Positions 1-9,569 of a DNA stretch of 64,000 nucleotides are shown piece after piece. Below the pieces are notes generated by a model. That model was not told where the DNA came from. It made no database searches and saw only the letters and a list, made by a program, of their open reading frames with translations. Origin of the DNA: JBGPTK01 sp963797765 (GTDB taxonomy: Bacteria; Acidobacteriota; Terriglobia; Acidiferrales; UBA7541); contig CAWCQU010000004.1 in NCBI GenBank assembly GCA_963797765.1, forward strand, positions 1-64,000. The letters run 5' to 3'. The first letter of the stretch is position 1; the number at the start of each line of letters is the position of its first letter. Made by a program: the position numbers and the translations under genes.

Positions 1-186
1 TCGGACGGTGGATTTCCACGGTAGCTGGAGCGAAATCATACGCGTGGTGGAACTGGAAAGACCCAGCCCCATTTCTTTTATCAGGTATGTTCGCGATGCG
101 CCGAGCCGGCGGAAGCCTGCTTCGTCGCGCGGGCTTGCGCTGATCTTTTCAAATTCCGCCAACATTACTCTTCCCTTCTCTTCCAT
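1..186 (-). CDS. Partial hypothetical ORF running off the left edge
   Basis: An ATG at 186 on the minus strand opens a frame with no stop to base 1, giving 62 residues that begin MEEKGRVMLAEFEK. It lies 65 bases downstream of the caspase-family gene on the same strand, so it could be the next gene of that group. Codon use looks like coding DNA of this genome, with many G/C third positions. No convincing ribosome binding site precedes the ATG and I do not recognise the product. It could be chance, because only a fragment is visible. Confidence 0.3.
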   Translation of the reverse strand, partial: MEEKGRVMLAEFEKISASPRDEAGFRRLGASRTYLIKEMGLGLSSSTTRMISLQLPWKSTVR

Positions 187-251
187 AATTCTTGACAGGC
201 GTTTCCCAGGAACAACTTCTCGGTGAATCCGCGCGATGTGGATTTGCGCTC

Positions 252-1523
252 TCATGTGATAGGCGCTCCGATCACAATTCCAGCGCCGAGATCGCTGCTG
301 CTTAACACGGGGACTTGCGTCGCTTGGCCTGGAGTAGCAGCGGGACCGGAGTCATTTTTCAAACGCACGCCACGCGCGGATTGTTTTTGCGCGGCGACTG
401 CCTTGGGGAGCGCGTCCCTCACATAAGCGTAAACCTGCTCAATTGTGTCGTTGCCCTGATTCTGGCGAAGGGCCTCGATCAAGAAATGGGTGAAGTAGCC
501 ATTCTGAAACGGCGGCCCTTCGTAGGAAACCTGATCTTCCTGGCTTGAAGTGAGAATTGCGCGGCCGACGCCTTGGCGAATGCGATCGAGCGCGCCGGCG
601 GAAGGCGTGGAATCCGCCATACCTGTGGCGCGATCCTTCAATTGAGCGGTGGCAGCGCCGCTGTGGCAGGTATCGAGAATGATCGCGGTGCGCCGCGCTT
701 TGATCCTGGTGCGCACGATATCCGACAATTCCACCATGGGCATTGCGGTGGCGAATAAGCTATCTTGCGATTGCAGATCGGTGTCGGAAGTGACGATGTA
801 ATTTACGTCGGCATTGTCGTCGCTGCGCGAGGTGCCGTGAGACGCAAGAAAAATTACGACCAGATCATCTTCTTGGGCCATGCGGGAAATCCAATTTAAT
901 TCTTCCTTGAGTTTGCGGGTGGTCACCTGGCCTTCGTTCAGGACGTGAACATTCGACGCGGGAAACCGGCCGAAGGAAGGATCGATCAGCACGCTTCCAA
1001 AATCCTTCGCGTCCTTTCCCGTGTAGCGAAGGTTCAATCGCGGATCGTGAAACTGGGAGATGCCGACAACCAGAGCCCACTTCTGACGCATCGGCGGAAG
1101 CTTGGTTTCGGAAGGTTTTACGGGGGCAGCCAGTACAAAGGGATTCGCTCCTTCGGTCATGGCGTCCGAGCCGAACATTTGAGCTTTGGAGAGCGAATAT
1201 TTCGCCTTGGCGGATTGGCCGAGCTTCTGTTCGAACAAGGAACGGTAATACCAGGAGTCGCCGAAGCTGGCGCAGGTTTCAATGGAATGTTTCAGAAGTT
1301 GCAGGCCGTCTTCAACTTCGGGAGTGGCTCCGGTTTTGATCTGCTCGAGAGCTTGGACCATGAAATCCCTGGCGACGCCACAACGCGAATCCTGAGCGCG
1401 GACGGGCAGAACAAAAAGCATGAGCACGGCAAGAATTGCAGAAGCAAAAAAGATTCGGCGCTCGATTCGCACCGAACATACCTGGAGAGCGATGATGAGC
1501 CGACTATTTTTTTCGTGGCCCAT
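252..1523 (-). CDS. Caspase-family (peptidase C14) secreted protein
   Basis: The protein has an N-terminal hydrophobic signal (FFASAILAVLMLFVLP followed by VRAQ), a helical stretch that looks TPR-like (about residues 50-110), then a caspase-like p20 domain starting at WALVVGIS. The catalytic His is in the motif LASHGT and the catalytic Cys in ILDTCHSG, so the dyad is intact. Caspase-fold proteins cleave after Arg/Lys or Asp; the substrate here is unknown and the signal points to an exported enzyme. The start at 1523 lies five bases after the stop of the upstream gene; an in-frame ATG at 1553 is the alternative. It probably forms a transcription unit with the gene at 1528-3089 and is paired with a second, broken caspase gene upstream. 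Confidence 0.85.
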   Translation of the reverse strand: MGHEKNSRLIIALQVCSVRIERRIFFASAILAVLMLFVLPVRAQDSRCGVARDFMVQALEQIKTGATPEVEDGLQLLKHSIETCASFGDSWYYRSLFEQKLGQSAKAKYSLSKAQMFGSDAMTEGANPFVLAAPVKPSETKLPPMRQKWALVVGISQFHDPRLNLRYTGKDAKDFGSVLIDPSFGRFPASNVHVLNEGQVTTRKLKEELNWISRMAQEDDLVVIFLASHGTSRSDDNADVNYIVTSDTDLQSQDSLFATAMPMVELSDIVRTRIKARRTAIILDTCHSGAATAQLKDRATGMADSTPSAGALDRIRQGVGRAILTSSQEDQVSYEGPPFQNGYFTHFLIEALRQNQGNDTIEQVYAYVRDALPKAVAAQKQSARGVRLKNDSGPAATPGQATQVPVLSSSDLGAGIVIGAPIT

Positions 1524-1527
1524 GGCG

Positions 1528-3089
1528 CTAATTCGGAGCGGGAGAAGCGGCATGATGAACAGGACGCTTGGCGCGGGTGCGCATGGCGCTGACTACTTTC
1601 CCTTTCACGCCGTTATTGGCGAGGGCGATCAAGCCGTCGGGGGAAAGATCGAAGTCTACCGCCGCGGCATCTTGAATGGCGGCGATGATGCTGTCTTCGT
1701 CCACTCCGGCCTTGGCCATTTTGATGATGTCTGCATTGCTGATTGCCGGGGTGGCGGATTTACCGGCAGGCTTGGAACCGGCCGAGGGAGCGGACCCAGT
1801 ATTGTTTGTGGAGCTGGCTCCTGGGGCCGGGCCTCGAGTTGCGGCGGTTTTAGACTTCGGAGTGGCGCCGGCACTTCTTGTGTTTGCGGCGGGGGCAGCG
1901 CCGCCACTTGCCGCTGCGGAAGTGCTGTCCAGACTTTCACCACTGGAAGCGGACTGGCCTCCGAGCGAACCGCCGGAATTTGCGCCGGGGGAATTGGAGG
2001 CTCGTTGTGTATCGTCCTTGGTGTTGGCGCCTTCATTGAGTTTCTTGTAGTGGGCGACAGCGGTTTCGATTCGATTCTGCGGATCGATGAAATATTTTTC
2101 GCTGGGCTTGGCGTCAATCGCTTTGCCGTAATTGATGGCAGCCTGATCGAGAAACTTCTGAACGGAAGACTTGTCTTCGGCTTGATAAGCGAGAGCTTCG
2201 TTGGCAACGCCGATGTTATAGAGGCGGTAGGCGTCGTCCTCGTGATTGGTTAGCGGAGTCATGGTTTCCAGCGTTTCCAAATAGCGGGTCCACTGCTTTT
2301 TTTCCGCGAGCTTGTTGGCGTCGTCAAACGGTTTGCCGCGGGAGAGAAGCACGTCCACATTTTCGGTGGTGTTCACGAAGCGGGGAGCCAACTCCGCGAC
2401 CACTCCATCCATCAATTTCTGGCGAAGCTGGATCGGATTCGGCGGGCCTTCGAGTTCTTCCGGCTTCTTTTTGCGGAAGGGATTCAACACGCCGATTCCC
2501 GCTCCTCCGGAATCGCCCGGCTCTCCGGCATTTCCGCCGACTGCCTGATTCGTACCGGCTTGAAATTCCTGCGCATATTTTTTGGTGATGGTGCCGGCGT
2601 CCAAAGCTCTCTTGTGAGCGTCGGTGGCTTGGTAGGCGATGGTGAGCTCACCGGTGATTTTGTAATATTGCACGGGGACCTGGACGAATTTCCCCTTTTG
2701 CAACTGCGTTTCCTGGCGGACGGAAGTGGTGGGCGGGGGAGTCTGGAACGTGATGATGGAGTAGGCAATCACCACGTCCGGCGAAGTTTTGTCCGAGTGC
2801 AACGCCGTGTCGTTCTTCTGCAATGTGACCAGCAGCAAATCAGAGAGCGCTTGCGCCAAATCTCTCTGGGTGGGGTCGCGAACGACGGGGCGGATGTCGA
2901 TCCCGTTGCCTGGAAGATGGATCAGGCCGGGCAGTTTGCGCTGCAGAGTGATGGTTTTTTTGCTGGAGCCGAAGCCCTGGGCTGACGTGGGGGCAGCTTG
3001 CGCGAAGAGCAGGGCCGTGAGTGCGGCGAAGCATGCTAGATAGGAAGAGAAAATCGAGCAGCGTGGCGACTTGTTCGTGAAATTTTCAT
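1528..3089 (-). CDS. Secreted hypothetical protein with Ala/Ser/Gly-rich linker
   Basis: I do not recognise a named family. Visible parts are a signal peptide (LACFAALTALLFAQAAPTSA), an N-terminal domain containing IDIRPVVRDPTQ, a TPR-like central part (IGVANEALAYQ), a long low-complexity Gly/Ala/Ser segment, and a conserved-looking C-terminal helical domain beginning ADIIKMAKAGVDED. The open frame continues upstream to 3528, but that extension is translated repeat DNA and overlaps the neighbouring gene, so it is unlikely to be protein. An ATG at 3089 reads MKISRTSRHAARF and joins the signal peptide perfectly if one T is missing from the T run at 3050-3053 (A run on the + strand). A single-base deletion is therefore suspected. 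It shares a strand with two caspase genes, which suggests a linked secreted function. Confidence 0.6.
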
Positions 3090-3091
3090 AC

Positions 3092-3290
3092 TGCGCTGGA
3101 TTCTTCGGCCCCCGGGCTGCGAGATTCGCTAGGCTGGGCGTGACCTCAGAATGACTACGCCCGCAGCGAGCTGCGGCGTGGGGTGGCTGCGCTTGCTCGA
3201 AGTTTTCAGACGAAGAGGGATTCTTCGGTCGCAGCCCTGCAAACGACGCAGGGCTGGGCGCTCCCTCAGAATGACAGAAAGGATCGAATG
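3092..3290. repeat. Two related intergenic repeat units
   Basis: Read on the minus strand, two diverged units each begin CATTCTGAGG, continue through a CGCCCAGCC core and end near CCGAAGAATCC. They are separated by a short inverted element around CGCAGCTCGCTGCG. Such dispersed non-coding repeats are frequent in Acidobacteriota genomes. They lie upstream of the hypothetical gene and argue that its annotated start should not be pushed beyond 3089. Confidence 0.55.
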
Positions 3291-3467
3291 GCCTGGGATT
3301 GAAATTACTGGTTGCTCGATTCTCGCAGTCCTGGACCGGGGTGCGAAAGAGAAGCGGAGCTGAATTCAATTTCGGCATCGAGTTGGACCGCACGAGAAAA
3401 TCCGCGCGTATGCTATCAATCCGGATTTCCGTTCGCAACTTTTTCCTGGCACGAATATGGATGGCAT

Positions 3468-5956
3468 TTATTTGCATGGATGATCCTTGTCCGGAACACT
3501 TTCCACGTGAATTCGTTCGATAGACCAATTGGGCGGAGTGGCATTGGTGACTAAAGAAGCGCCGCGCGTCCCGCTCTGGATTCCGCCAAGGATATGAGTG
3601 AGTGGATTGGGATCATCGATTCCTCCGCCGCGAGTGAGAACCGCGCCGAAATTGAAAACGCTCAAATCCTTGATGGGCTGATCGGAGGTGAGCAGGAAAT
3701 GCGTATCGAGACCAAAAGGTTCGGAAACGCAGAATCGACCGGTCTGCCCCGCAGTAGAGGTGACGAGCGGAATTTCCGATTGCACCTCGGTTTGAGTAGA
3801 TTGCGTGTGCAACGGGATATGGTTAAACGTATTGCCGGAAGCCGCGGACGGGAAGGTCATCAATCCGCTGCCGTCGCATCCGACGGTGAAAACATAGACC
3901 CAGCGCTGCTGGATGCCATACGACAATTCTGATTCGTTCAATACCAAACTATAGCCATAGGTCTCGCCTTCGCGGACGGTGCCGCTGCTCAAGAGCGCTC
4001 CGGTGGCAGCATTTTTCAGCCGCAGATGATAGGGAAAATCGGTTGGAGGAGGAGAGGTAAGACTTTGCAGCAAGACGATGCGGCTGAGACGCACGGCGCG
4101 GCTTCCCAATTCCGATGCGGCGCTTTCCTGGGAATCGGATGACGAGCCGGGAGAGGCCCAATCGGTACGCAGCGGCAATGGGGTGTTCGCGGAGCAGAGG
4201 TTGTCGCCTTTTTCCGGAGCCGCGAGAAGGCTGGATTGGGGATCCTGAACGGCGTTCGGAAGAACCCAGGCATATTCAAAGCCGCTTGGGACTGAGCGCC
4301 CGACAAGCACGTAGTGGGCGTCTGATCGCGGGGATTCCACAACAAAGGAAGTCTCGGCGCCAAGTGAAATTTCTTTCGCCAGCGCGTCCCAGAACCCGGT
4401 GGAAGGAGGAATGTTGGCAAATATTTTGACATTCTTTGCTCCGGAGGATTGCAGGGCGGCGAGGATTTTTGCGGCGGAAAATTCGGGACCGATTCTTTCG
4501 GTTTTTTGGGTTTTATCGCTCCAGCTAACCAGGTTCCATTCGGCGCCATTCCACTCGAGAAAATGGGTGGGAGATTGTTTGATGGGATCGTCGATCCAGG
4601 CGATGGAGCCGGATTTTTTGAGTTTGGCAATTTCGGCGGAAACCGTTTGCAGCTTCGAATCGGGTAGCGGCTTGGGAGCCCAAACGCGAAGGCGTTGCGT
4701 TTCCGCGACGGCCATTTTATCGAGGGCGAAAAGCTCGCCGACCTTCAGCGCTTGCGGATTTCCGCTGACGAGCACGGCGGTAGATGAGCCGATGGAGCTG
4801 GCGTCGCTCAAACGAAGCACGATCGGTTCCTGGCCGGACGGGAGTTCCCTTCTGCTTGAAAATCGAGCCTGGGCCCAGACCGAGTTCCATGCCGCCGTCT
4901 AACTTGATTTCGCCTTTATTGCCGATCTCCGCGACGGCAAGCGTGAGAGGCCCGCGCTTGGCGCCGACAAAAGAAAAGAGTGGCTTGTCACCGGAGCCGC
5001 CTAGCTTGGGATGCTGGCTATCCCAGCCGTCTGCGAGCATCAACGAAGTGGTGACGCGAATTACGTCGGCGGCAGGAGCGTCTGGCGGGAGCGAGGTGAG
5101 CGCGCGACCGAGGCTGCTGGAAAATGCGCCGTGGGCGAAATTTTTGGTGTCACCGGCTTTTTCGTAGGCGGATTCATCGGGCTGCGCAGCGGCCAGGACT
5201 ACCGCGCCAAGCTGTTCGACGTTTGGCCCGGTATCCGGCGCGATCTTTGCATCGCGATTATCGGCGAAAGCGAAGCGCGCGACGCCACCGCGAGGAATGC
5301 CGCGGGTGACGGCTCCGCTATAGCAACTATCGAAGACCGCGGTGAGCAGAATTCCTTTTTTCAGGATGCCCTTGAAATGCGCGGCGAGTTCTTTATCGAG
5401 GATGGGATCGGAGTGGGCGCTGACTACGTCCTGCGGAACGATGGTTTGATCCCAGTGATCGGGCTTATCGGATAGCGAATTGAAACGCTGGGAGCCGTGG
5501 CCGGCATATATGAAAACGCTGAGGTCGCCGGGCTTGGCGTCTTCGTTGAGAAATTTATCGATGCCATCGAGAATATTTTTTCTGGAGGCCTGAGAATCGA
5601 GAAGGACGTGGACGTTAGCGGGATCGAAATCGAAATTTTTTTCGAGAATTTTAGCGAAGGATTTGATGTCGTAGACCGGGCCGCAGAGATTCTGGATGGG
5701 GCCGGGGGTGGGCTTATGGTCGTCGGGATTGCAATTTTTTTGGGCCGGGCCGCAGCATTGCGGGAGGGAAAGCGGCGTTGTATTGATTGATGCCGATTAG
5801 CAGGGCGCGCTTGGTGGGGGTGGAGGGTGATGGTGGCGCGGTGTTCGCGCGGGCTTCGGGAGAGAAAGATGCCGGGCTGAAGCCCGGCGCTACACGGGCG
5901 TTTGAGGCCAACATTGCTGTGAAAAAAATCGCGAGAGTGGAGAGCAGGGATTTCAT
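3468..5956 (-). pseudogene. Caspase-family protein with C-terminal DUF4384-like domain, frameshifted
   Basis: One gene of about 830 codons is split across three frames. It starts at 5956 (MKSLLSTLAIFFTAML, a signal peptide) and enters a caspase domain at LLIGINQYN. The catalytic His (IYAGHGSQ) and Cys (AVFDSCYSG) are both present. The frame changes first at a run of seven T on the + strand (5735-5741; one base too many) and again near CCC at 4847-4849, where GSIFKQKG must join ELPSGQEPIVLRL. The C-terminal part (LRLKNAATGALLSSG, VYVFTVGCDGSG) resembles DUF4384, which often follows caspase domains in bacteria. Both shifts are single extra bases in homopolymers, so assembly error is as likely as a true pseudogene. 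Confidence 0.75.
5871..5888. repeat. GC-rich inverted repeat inside a coding region
   Basis: GCCGGGCTGAAGCCCGGC is an 18-base near-perfect hairpin. It falls inside the caspase gene just after the signal peptide and is translated as part of RVAPGFSPASF. Elements of this sequence are common as mobile intergenic repeats in Acidobacteriota, so this looks like a repeat that has inserted into, and is tolerated by, the linker after the signal peptide. Confidence 0.5.
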
Positions 5957-6287
5957 TGAGGCCCACCGGACCGGCGCGTTGGAGTGGAATTTTTGGAAAA
6001 AATCAGGGAGCAATTTAGGGGAATTTTAATCGGTTGCAAAGGCCCGATATAGGAGCGATTAGAAATTTGTAACCCGTTGAATTTGTGTGGCTTACTTAAA
6101 TGCGACAGTGATTGCCCGTGGCGATTAGAAATGCGGTGAATTGCGGTGGAATTTCCGTCGATTTTTTGGTACGAATTCAACCCGCCCGGGCCGACTTTAC
6201 AGGTTTGGAGCATTCATACCCCGCTAATATCCATAGCACGGATTCGTAAAAATACAAGGGGTGTGCCTGTGGTGTTTGGGGAAGAGT

Positions 6288-6600
6288 CAAAGGCAGGGCG
6301 CGGCCCTTCGAAACTCAGGGTAAACGTGAAGCCGGCCCCTACAAATTCAAAAGCGAGAGGCAAAGGCAGGGCGCAGCAAGCAGCGCCCCTACAAATTCAA
6401 AGGCGAGCAAAGGCAGGGCGCAGCAAGCAGCGCCCCTACAAATTCAAAGGCGAGCAAAGGCAGGGCGCGGCAAGCAGCGCCCCTACAAATTCAAAGGCGA
6501 GCAAAGGCAGGGCGCGGCTGAAGCCGGCCCCTACAAATTCAAAGGCGAGAGTCAAAGGCAGGGCGCAGCAAGCAGCGCCCCTACAAATTCAAAAGCGGAT
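6288..6600. repeat. Tandem repeat block, about six copies of a 47-bp unit
   Basis: The unit reads approximately CAAAGGCAGGGCGCAGCAAG followed by CAGCGCCCCTACAAATTCAA and AGGCGAG. Copies begin near 6288 (a longer variant), 6361, 6408, 6455, 6502 and 6553, with small substitutions (cagcaag/cggcaag/cggctgaag). Each unit contains an imperfect inverted repeat pairing GGGCGC with GCGCCC, so the transcript could fold into serial hairpins. The whole stretch 6014-6689 between the caspase gene and the TIGR03118 gene contains no convincing gene; the open frame across it is only translated repeat. Confidence 0.75.
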
Positions 6601-6689
6601 GCAAAACAGAGAGCAGAACAAAATTGCAGGCGGCAGAGATTTTGCAATCTCTGCCGCTCCCAATTCGATGTGTGATTGAAGCTTATGGA

Positions 6690-7892
6690 TTAGGGCTCGT
6701 CGACCTCGCCTAGTTCGTTGGTTGCGGGATCGGGGAGCAGGGTGCCGAACAGGCCGTCCGACTCACCGTTGGGCCCGGCGGTGAAGAACAGGGTGTTGTA
6801 GGGGCCAGCGCCAGCACCGTTGCCGAATCCGAGGGCCCAAAGGCCGTCGATTGCGAGAGTGGTGCCGTCGTGGGCCTTCATCAAACCGATGAAACGGCCG
6901 GTGACGGGATTGAATGCGGCGATCTGGCCGCTGCCGAAATTGCCGATCAGGACTTCATGGCTGAACTCGCCGAATTCGCCGGGGGCAAGAGCGATTCCCC
7001 AGGGTGAATTCATCCACGGGCCGTGCTGCAAGGTGCCGCGCAGACGGCCGGACGGGCTGAAGATGGCGACGAAACCGAGGCCGGCTCCGGCGACGTCATC
7101 GTGCTTTTCAGCGTCCTGCTTGGCATAGGTGACGTAGATATTTTCGCCGACTGCCTGGATGCCGAAGGGAGCGAAACCGCGGAATTGAAAGTGATCGTGA
7201 TCGCGGTCGTGATCACCGTCGTGATCGTGGTCGCGATCGCCATCGTGGTCATGATGATCGCCCGAATCGATGCCGTCGACGTCGAAGGCATCTTCGCCCA
7301 AATGCACGCGGGTGAAAGTGGAATCGTATACTTCGACCTTGCCGCTGTGGAAATTCGTAACGTAGAGATAGTGCTTTCCATTCCATTCGGCGATGGTGAT
7401 GCCCTTGTAGATGGCTTTATCGCCGCGGTCCACCTTGATGACCGCAGTCGAGCCGGCATTCCATCCAGCGATCGTTCCATCTTCGGTGGCGAAAATAAAG
7501 CGGGCCGGAGTGGCAGGAGCCAGGAGGAAATCCGTGGCGGTGCCGTTGAATACTACGCCAGTGGGCGCGGAAGTGGAGCCGGGCGGGGGCGGAGGCGGAA
7601 TCGTGACGGTGATGGGGACCTTGGTGGGAGTGCTGCCGCTAATGGAATAGAGAGTGGAAACGCCAGCGCCATTATCGGCAACCCACCAGGGACTGGTGGC
7701 GCTGCGAGTAAGTCCCCAAGCGTTCACCAGACTGGGATCGATGATGACGGGGACGTTTGGTTGATTGATGCTGCCGGAATCAGCAACGAGATTTTTTTGG
7801 ACGTAATGCTGCGCGAAGGCTGAAGACGGAAGCATGAGTACAGCAAGGCCGAGGGCAAACAGGAATTTTACGGCGGTAGTGAAGGGTTTCAT
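6690..7892 (-). CDS. TIGR03118-family secreted beta-propeller protein
   Basis: The product is about 400 residues with a classic signal peptide (MKPFTTAVKFLFALGLAVLM, ending SSAFAQ). The start at 7892 is preceded by GAGGAGA at good spacing, so the longer open frame is rejected. Repeated motifs such as NAWGLTRS, IAGWNAGS, NFHSGKVEVYD, SPWGIALAPG and LIGNFGSGQI match the TIGR03118 family, an uncharacterised secreted propeller family widespread in Acidobacteriota and other soil bacteria. A segment of about 25 residues made almost only of His, Asp, Gly and Arg is inserted near residues 209-235 and could bind divalent metal. The cellular role is unknown. Confidence 0.85.
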   Translation of the reverse strand: MKPFTTAVKFLFALGLAVLMLPSSAFAQHYVQKNLVADSGSINQPNVPVIIDPSLVNAWGLTRSATSPWWVADNGAGVSTLYSISGSTPTKVPITVTIPPPPPPGSTSAPTGVVFNGTATDFLLAPATPARFIFATEDGTIAGWNAGSTAVIKVDRGDKAIYKGITIAEWNGKHYLYVTNFHSGKVEVYDSTFTRVHLGEDAFDVDGIDSGDHHDHDGDRDHDHDGDHDRDHDHFQFRGFAPFGIQAVGENIYVTYAKQDAEKHDDVAGAGLGFVAIFSPSGRLRGTLQHGPWMNSPWGIALAPGEFGEFSHEVLIGNFGSGQIAAFNPVTGRFIGLMKAHDGTTLAIDGLWALGFGNGAGAGPYNTLFFTAGPNGESDGLFGTLLPDPATNELGEVDEP

Positions 7893-8042
7893 TTCAGGCG
7901 TCTCCTCTGGCGAATTTTTCAAATGGTGAATGCCCGACTGGATGTGGCGACGAATTGCTAACTCAGAGTCAGATCCTGCCACCCCAGCAGGACCGCGAAT
8001 TCCGGCTCTACTCGTTCGAGTTGGTTCGTCTCCCCACAGGAG

Positions 8043-8174
8043 ATGCCACGTTCGATGAGGACGATTGCAGGACCGCGGCGGGGCGAAGTGTACATCGAAG
8101 GCGAGGGGCGGGAAAAGGTCCAGTACTGCGTGTTCGATTATCGGTGGGAGCGACTATTAACCATAGTTGATTGA
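8043..8174 (+). CDS. Possible 43-residue small protein
   Basis: Within the 359-base gap between the TIGR03118 gene and the cupin gene there is a short frame ending KVQYCVFDYRWERLLTIVD, with GGAG directly abutting the first ATG and a second in-frame ATG four codons on. Codon use looks normal for the genome, but nothing is recognised. It could equally be the tail of a decayed gene. Nothing else is visible in 7893-8251. Confidence 0.2.
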   Translation: MPRSMRTIAGPRRGEVYIEGEGREKVQYCVFDYRWERLLTIVD

Positions 8175-8251
8175 GAGTGTATCGCGCGCTGCGACGCGGA
8201 ATCCCGGGAGTGGCCGCGTGCAGCGGGCGGAGCGAAGGTTGGGAACGCGGT

Positions 8252-8730
8252 CTATTTTGTCTCTGCTGACGTGGCGGTGGCCGGACCTTCGCCTACGATT
8301 TGGAGGACGGCTTCTTCGTCCTTGGCTCCGTCGTAATGGATTTGCTTGGCGAAGTGGGTGACGAAACTGCCGGCGGGGATAGCGACCGTGGATTCAGGAT
8401 CGAATTTTGGGCCAGTGCCGACCCACCAAGTGCCGGAAATAACGGTGATATAGCGGGGGTTGGGGTGCCAGTGGGGATGGCTCATGTGGTGGGGAGTCCA
8501 CTTGACGAGAATGATGTAGAGGCCGGGTTTGGAAGGATCACCTAGCAAGACGGCGGATTGCGCGCCCATGGGGTCGGTGGACCAATTGATTTGGTTGGGC
8601 AATTTGTAGGCGATTGCGGCGGGATTGAGGTCTGCTTGCTTGGCGGGGGCTGCGGAGAGCGGGGCGATGAGGGCGATGACTAACGGGATGAGAAAGGTGA
8701 AGTCGCGACGGGAATCGTAAAGTGGACATT
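8252..8730 (-). pseudogene. Tat-exported cupin-domain protein, start displaced by a frameshift
   Basis: The body encodes a small cupin: HHMSHPHWHPNPRYITVISG carries the metal-binding His motif 1, and VAIPAGSFVTHFAKQIHYDG carries the second motif. The N-terminus reads SRRDFTFLIPLVIALIAP, a twin-arginine signal. The only ATG with a Shine-Dalgarno (GGAGG five bases upstream, start at 8730) is in another frame and reads MSTLRF before the SRRDF segment. Joining them needs removal of one base between about 8711 and 8722. The protein is likely periplasmic; cupins of this size are often of unknown substrate. The lesion may be a sequencing error because the rest of the frame is intact. Confidence 0.65.
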
Positions 8731-8983
8731 TTTTCCTCCGGGAGACGCAGTGTGGAGACAGCGAGGAGGCTACTGCTGGGCGTGGGGGATTGTAAAGATT
8801 GAAATGGAATTTTATGCGGGCGATTGCGACGCAGTTTTTGTATCTGTGGATTTTGCAGGTTGCTCTGGATCCCTCCCTTCGACCGGGATGACTGCGTTTT
8901 GATTGCGGTTGAGAACGCTGTGGTAGATTGGAATGGGAGGCTGCGAAGGGATGGATTCTTTTGGGCGGGCCGGCCGAGGGGTG

Positions 8984-9473
8984 ATGGGCATGTATTATAC
9001 GAATTTTGAGAGTCCATTGGGGCCATTGCTGCTGGCGGCGAACGAGCGCGGGTTGTGTCTGATTCATTTTGCGGCGGGCAAACGGCCGATGAATGCGCAA
9101 CCGGATTGGAAGAAGGACGATGGAATTTTTGTGGAGACGATCTCTCAGTTGCTGGAATATTTTCGCGGGAATTTGCGGCAATTCGATTTGCCCTTGGCGC
9201 TGGAGGGAACGCCATTTCAAATTTGCGGTGTGGGAGCGGCTGCGCGAGATTCCGTTTGGAGAGACGATTTCATACGGCGAGCTGGCGCGGCGGATTGGGC
9301 AACCAAACGCGGCGCGCGCGGTGGGGCTGGCGAACGGGTCGAATCCGATTCCGATTATTGTGCCTTGCCATCGGGTGATCGGTAGCAATGGGAAGCTGGT
9401 TGGATATGGAGGCGGGCTGGCGATCAAGGAAAAACTGCTGGCGCTGGAGAGCCAGCAGTTGCGTTTGTTGTAG
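8984..9473 (+). pseudogene. ogt: Methylated-DNA--protein-cysteine methyltransferase, one frameshift
   Basis: It transfers alkyl groups from O6-alkylguanine to its own cysteine. The N-terminal domain (MYYTNFESPLGPLLLAANE) and the C-terminal catalytic domain (REIPFGETISYGELARRIG, then IIVPCHRVIGSNG with the acceptor Cys in PCHR) are complete but lie in two frames. They join at AAA (9219-9221), where deleting one A gives TPFQFAVWERL, which is the expected family motif. Length then matches Ogt. It is a single gene facing away from the cupin. A homopolymer error is the simplest explanation; if the shift is real, the protein would lose its active site. Confidence 0.8.
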
Positions 9474-9569
9474 TGGTGATTTAACAGTGCCAAGAAATCA
9501 GAGCGCCGCGGCGGACATTGAGAACGGAGCTGCGGCAACGTGCCGGGTTATGTAAAGCACGTGCGCCCG

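Noticed and set aside
1420..2253. Plus-strand open frame of 277 codons opposite the hypothetical and caspase genes
   Set aside because: It is a shadow of the minus-strand genes: the minus frames carry signal peptides and known motifs and this one shows none.
6288..6600. Possible CRISPR array
   Set aside because: Units are directly adjacent and nearly identical throughout; there are no unique spacers and no cas genes.
6146..6679. Open frame of 177 codons over the 47-bp repeats
   Set aside because: It is only translated repeat; there is no ribosome binding site or domain.
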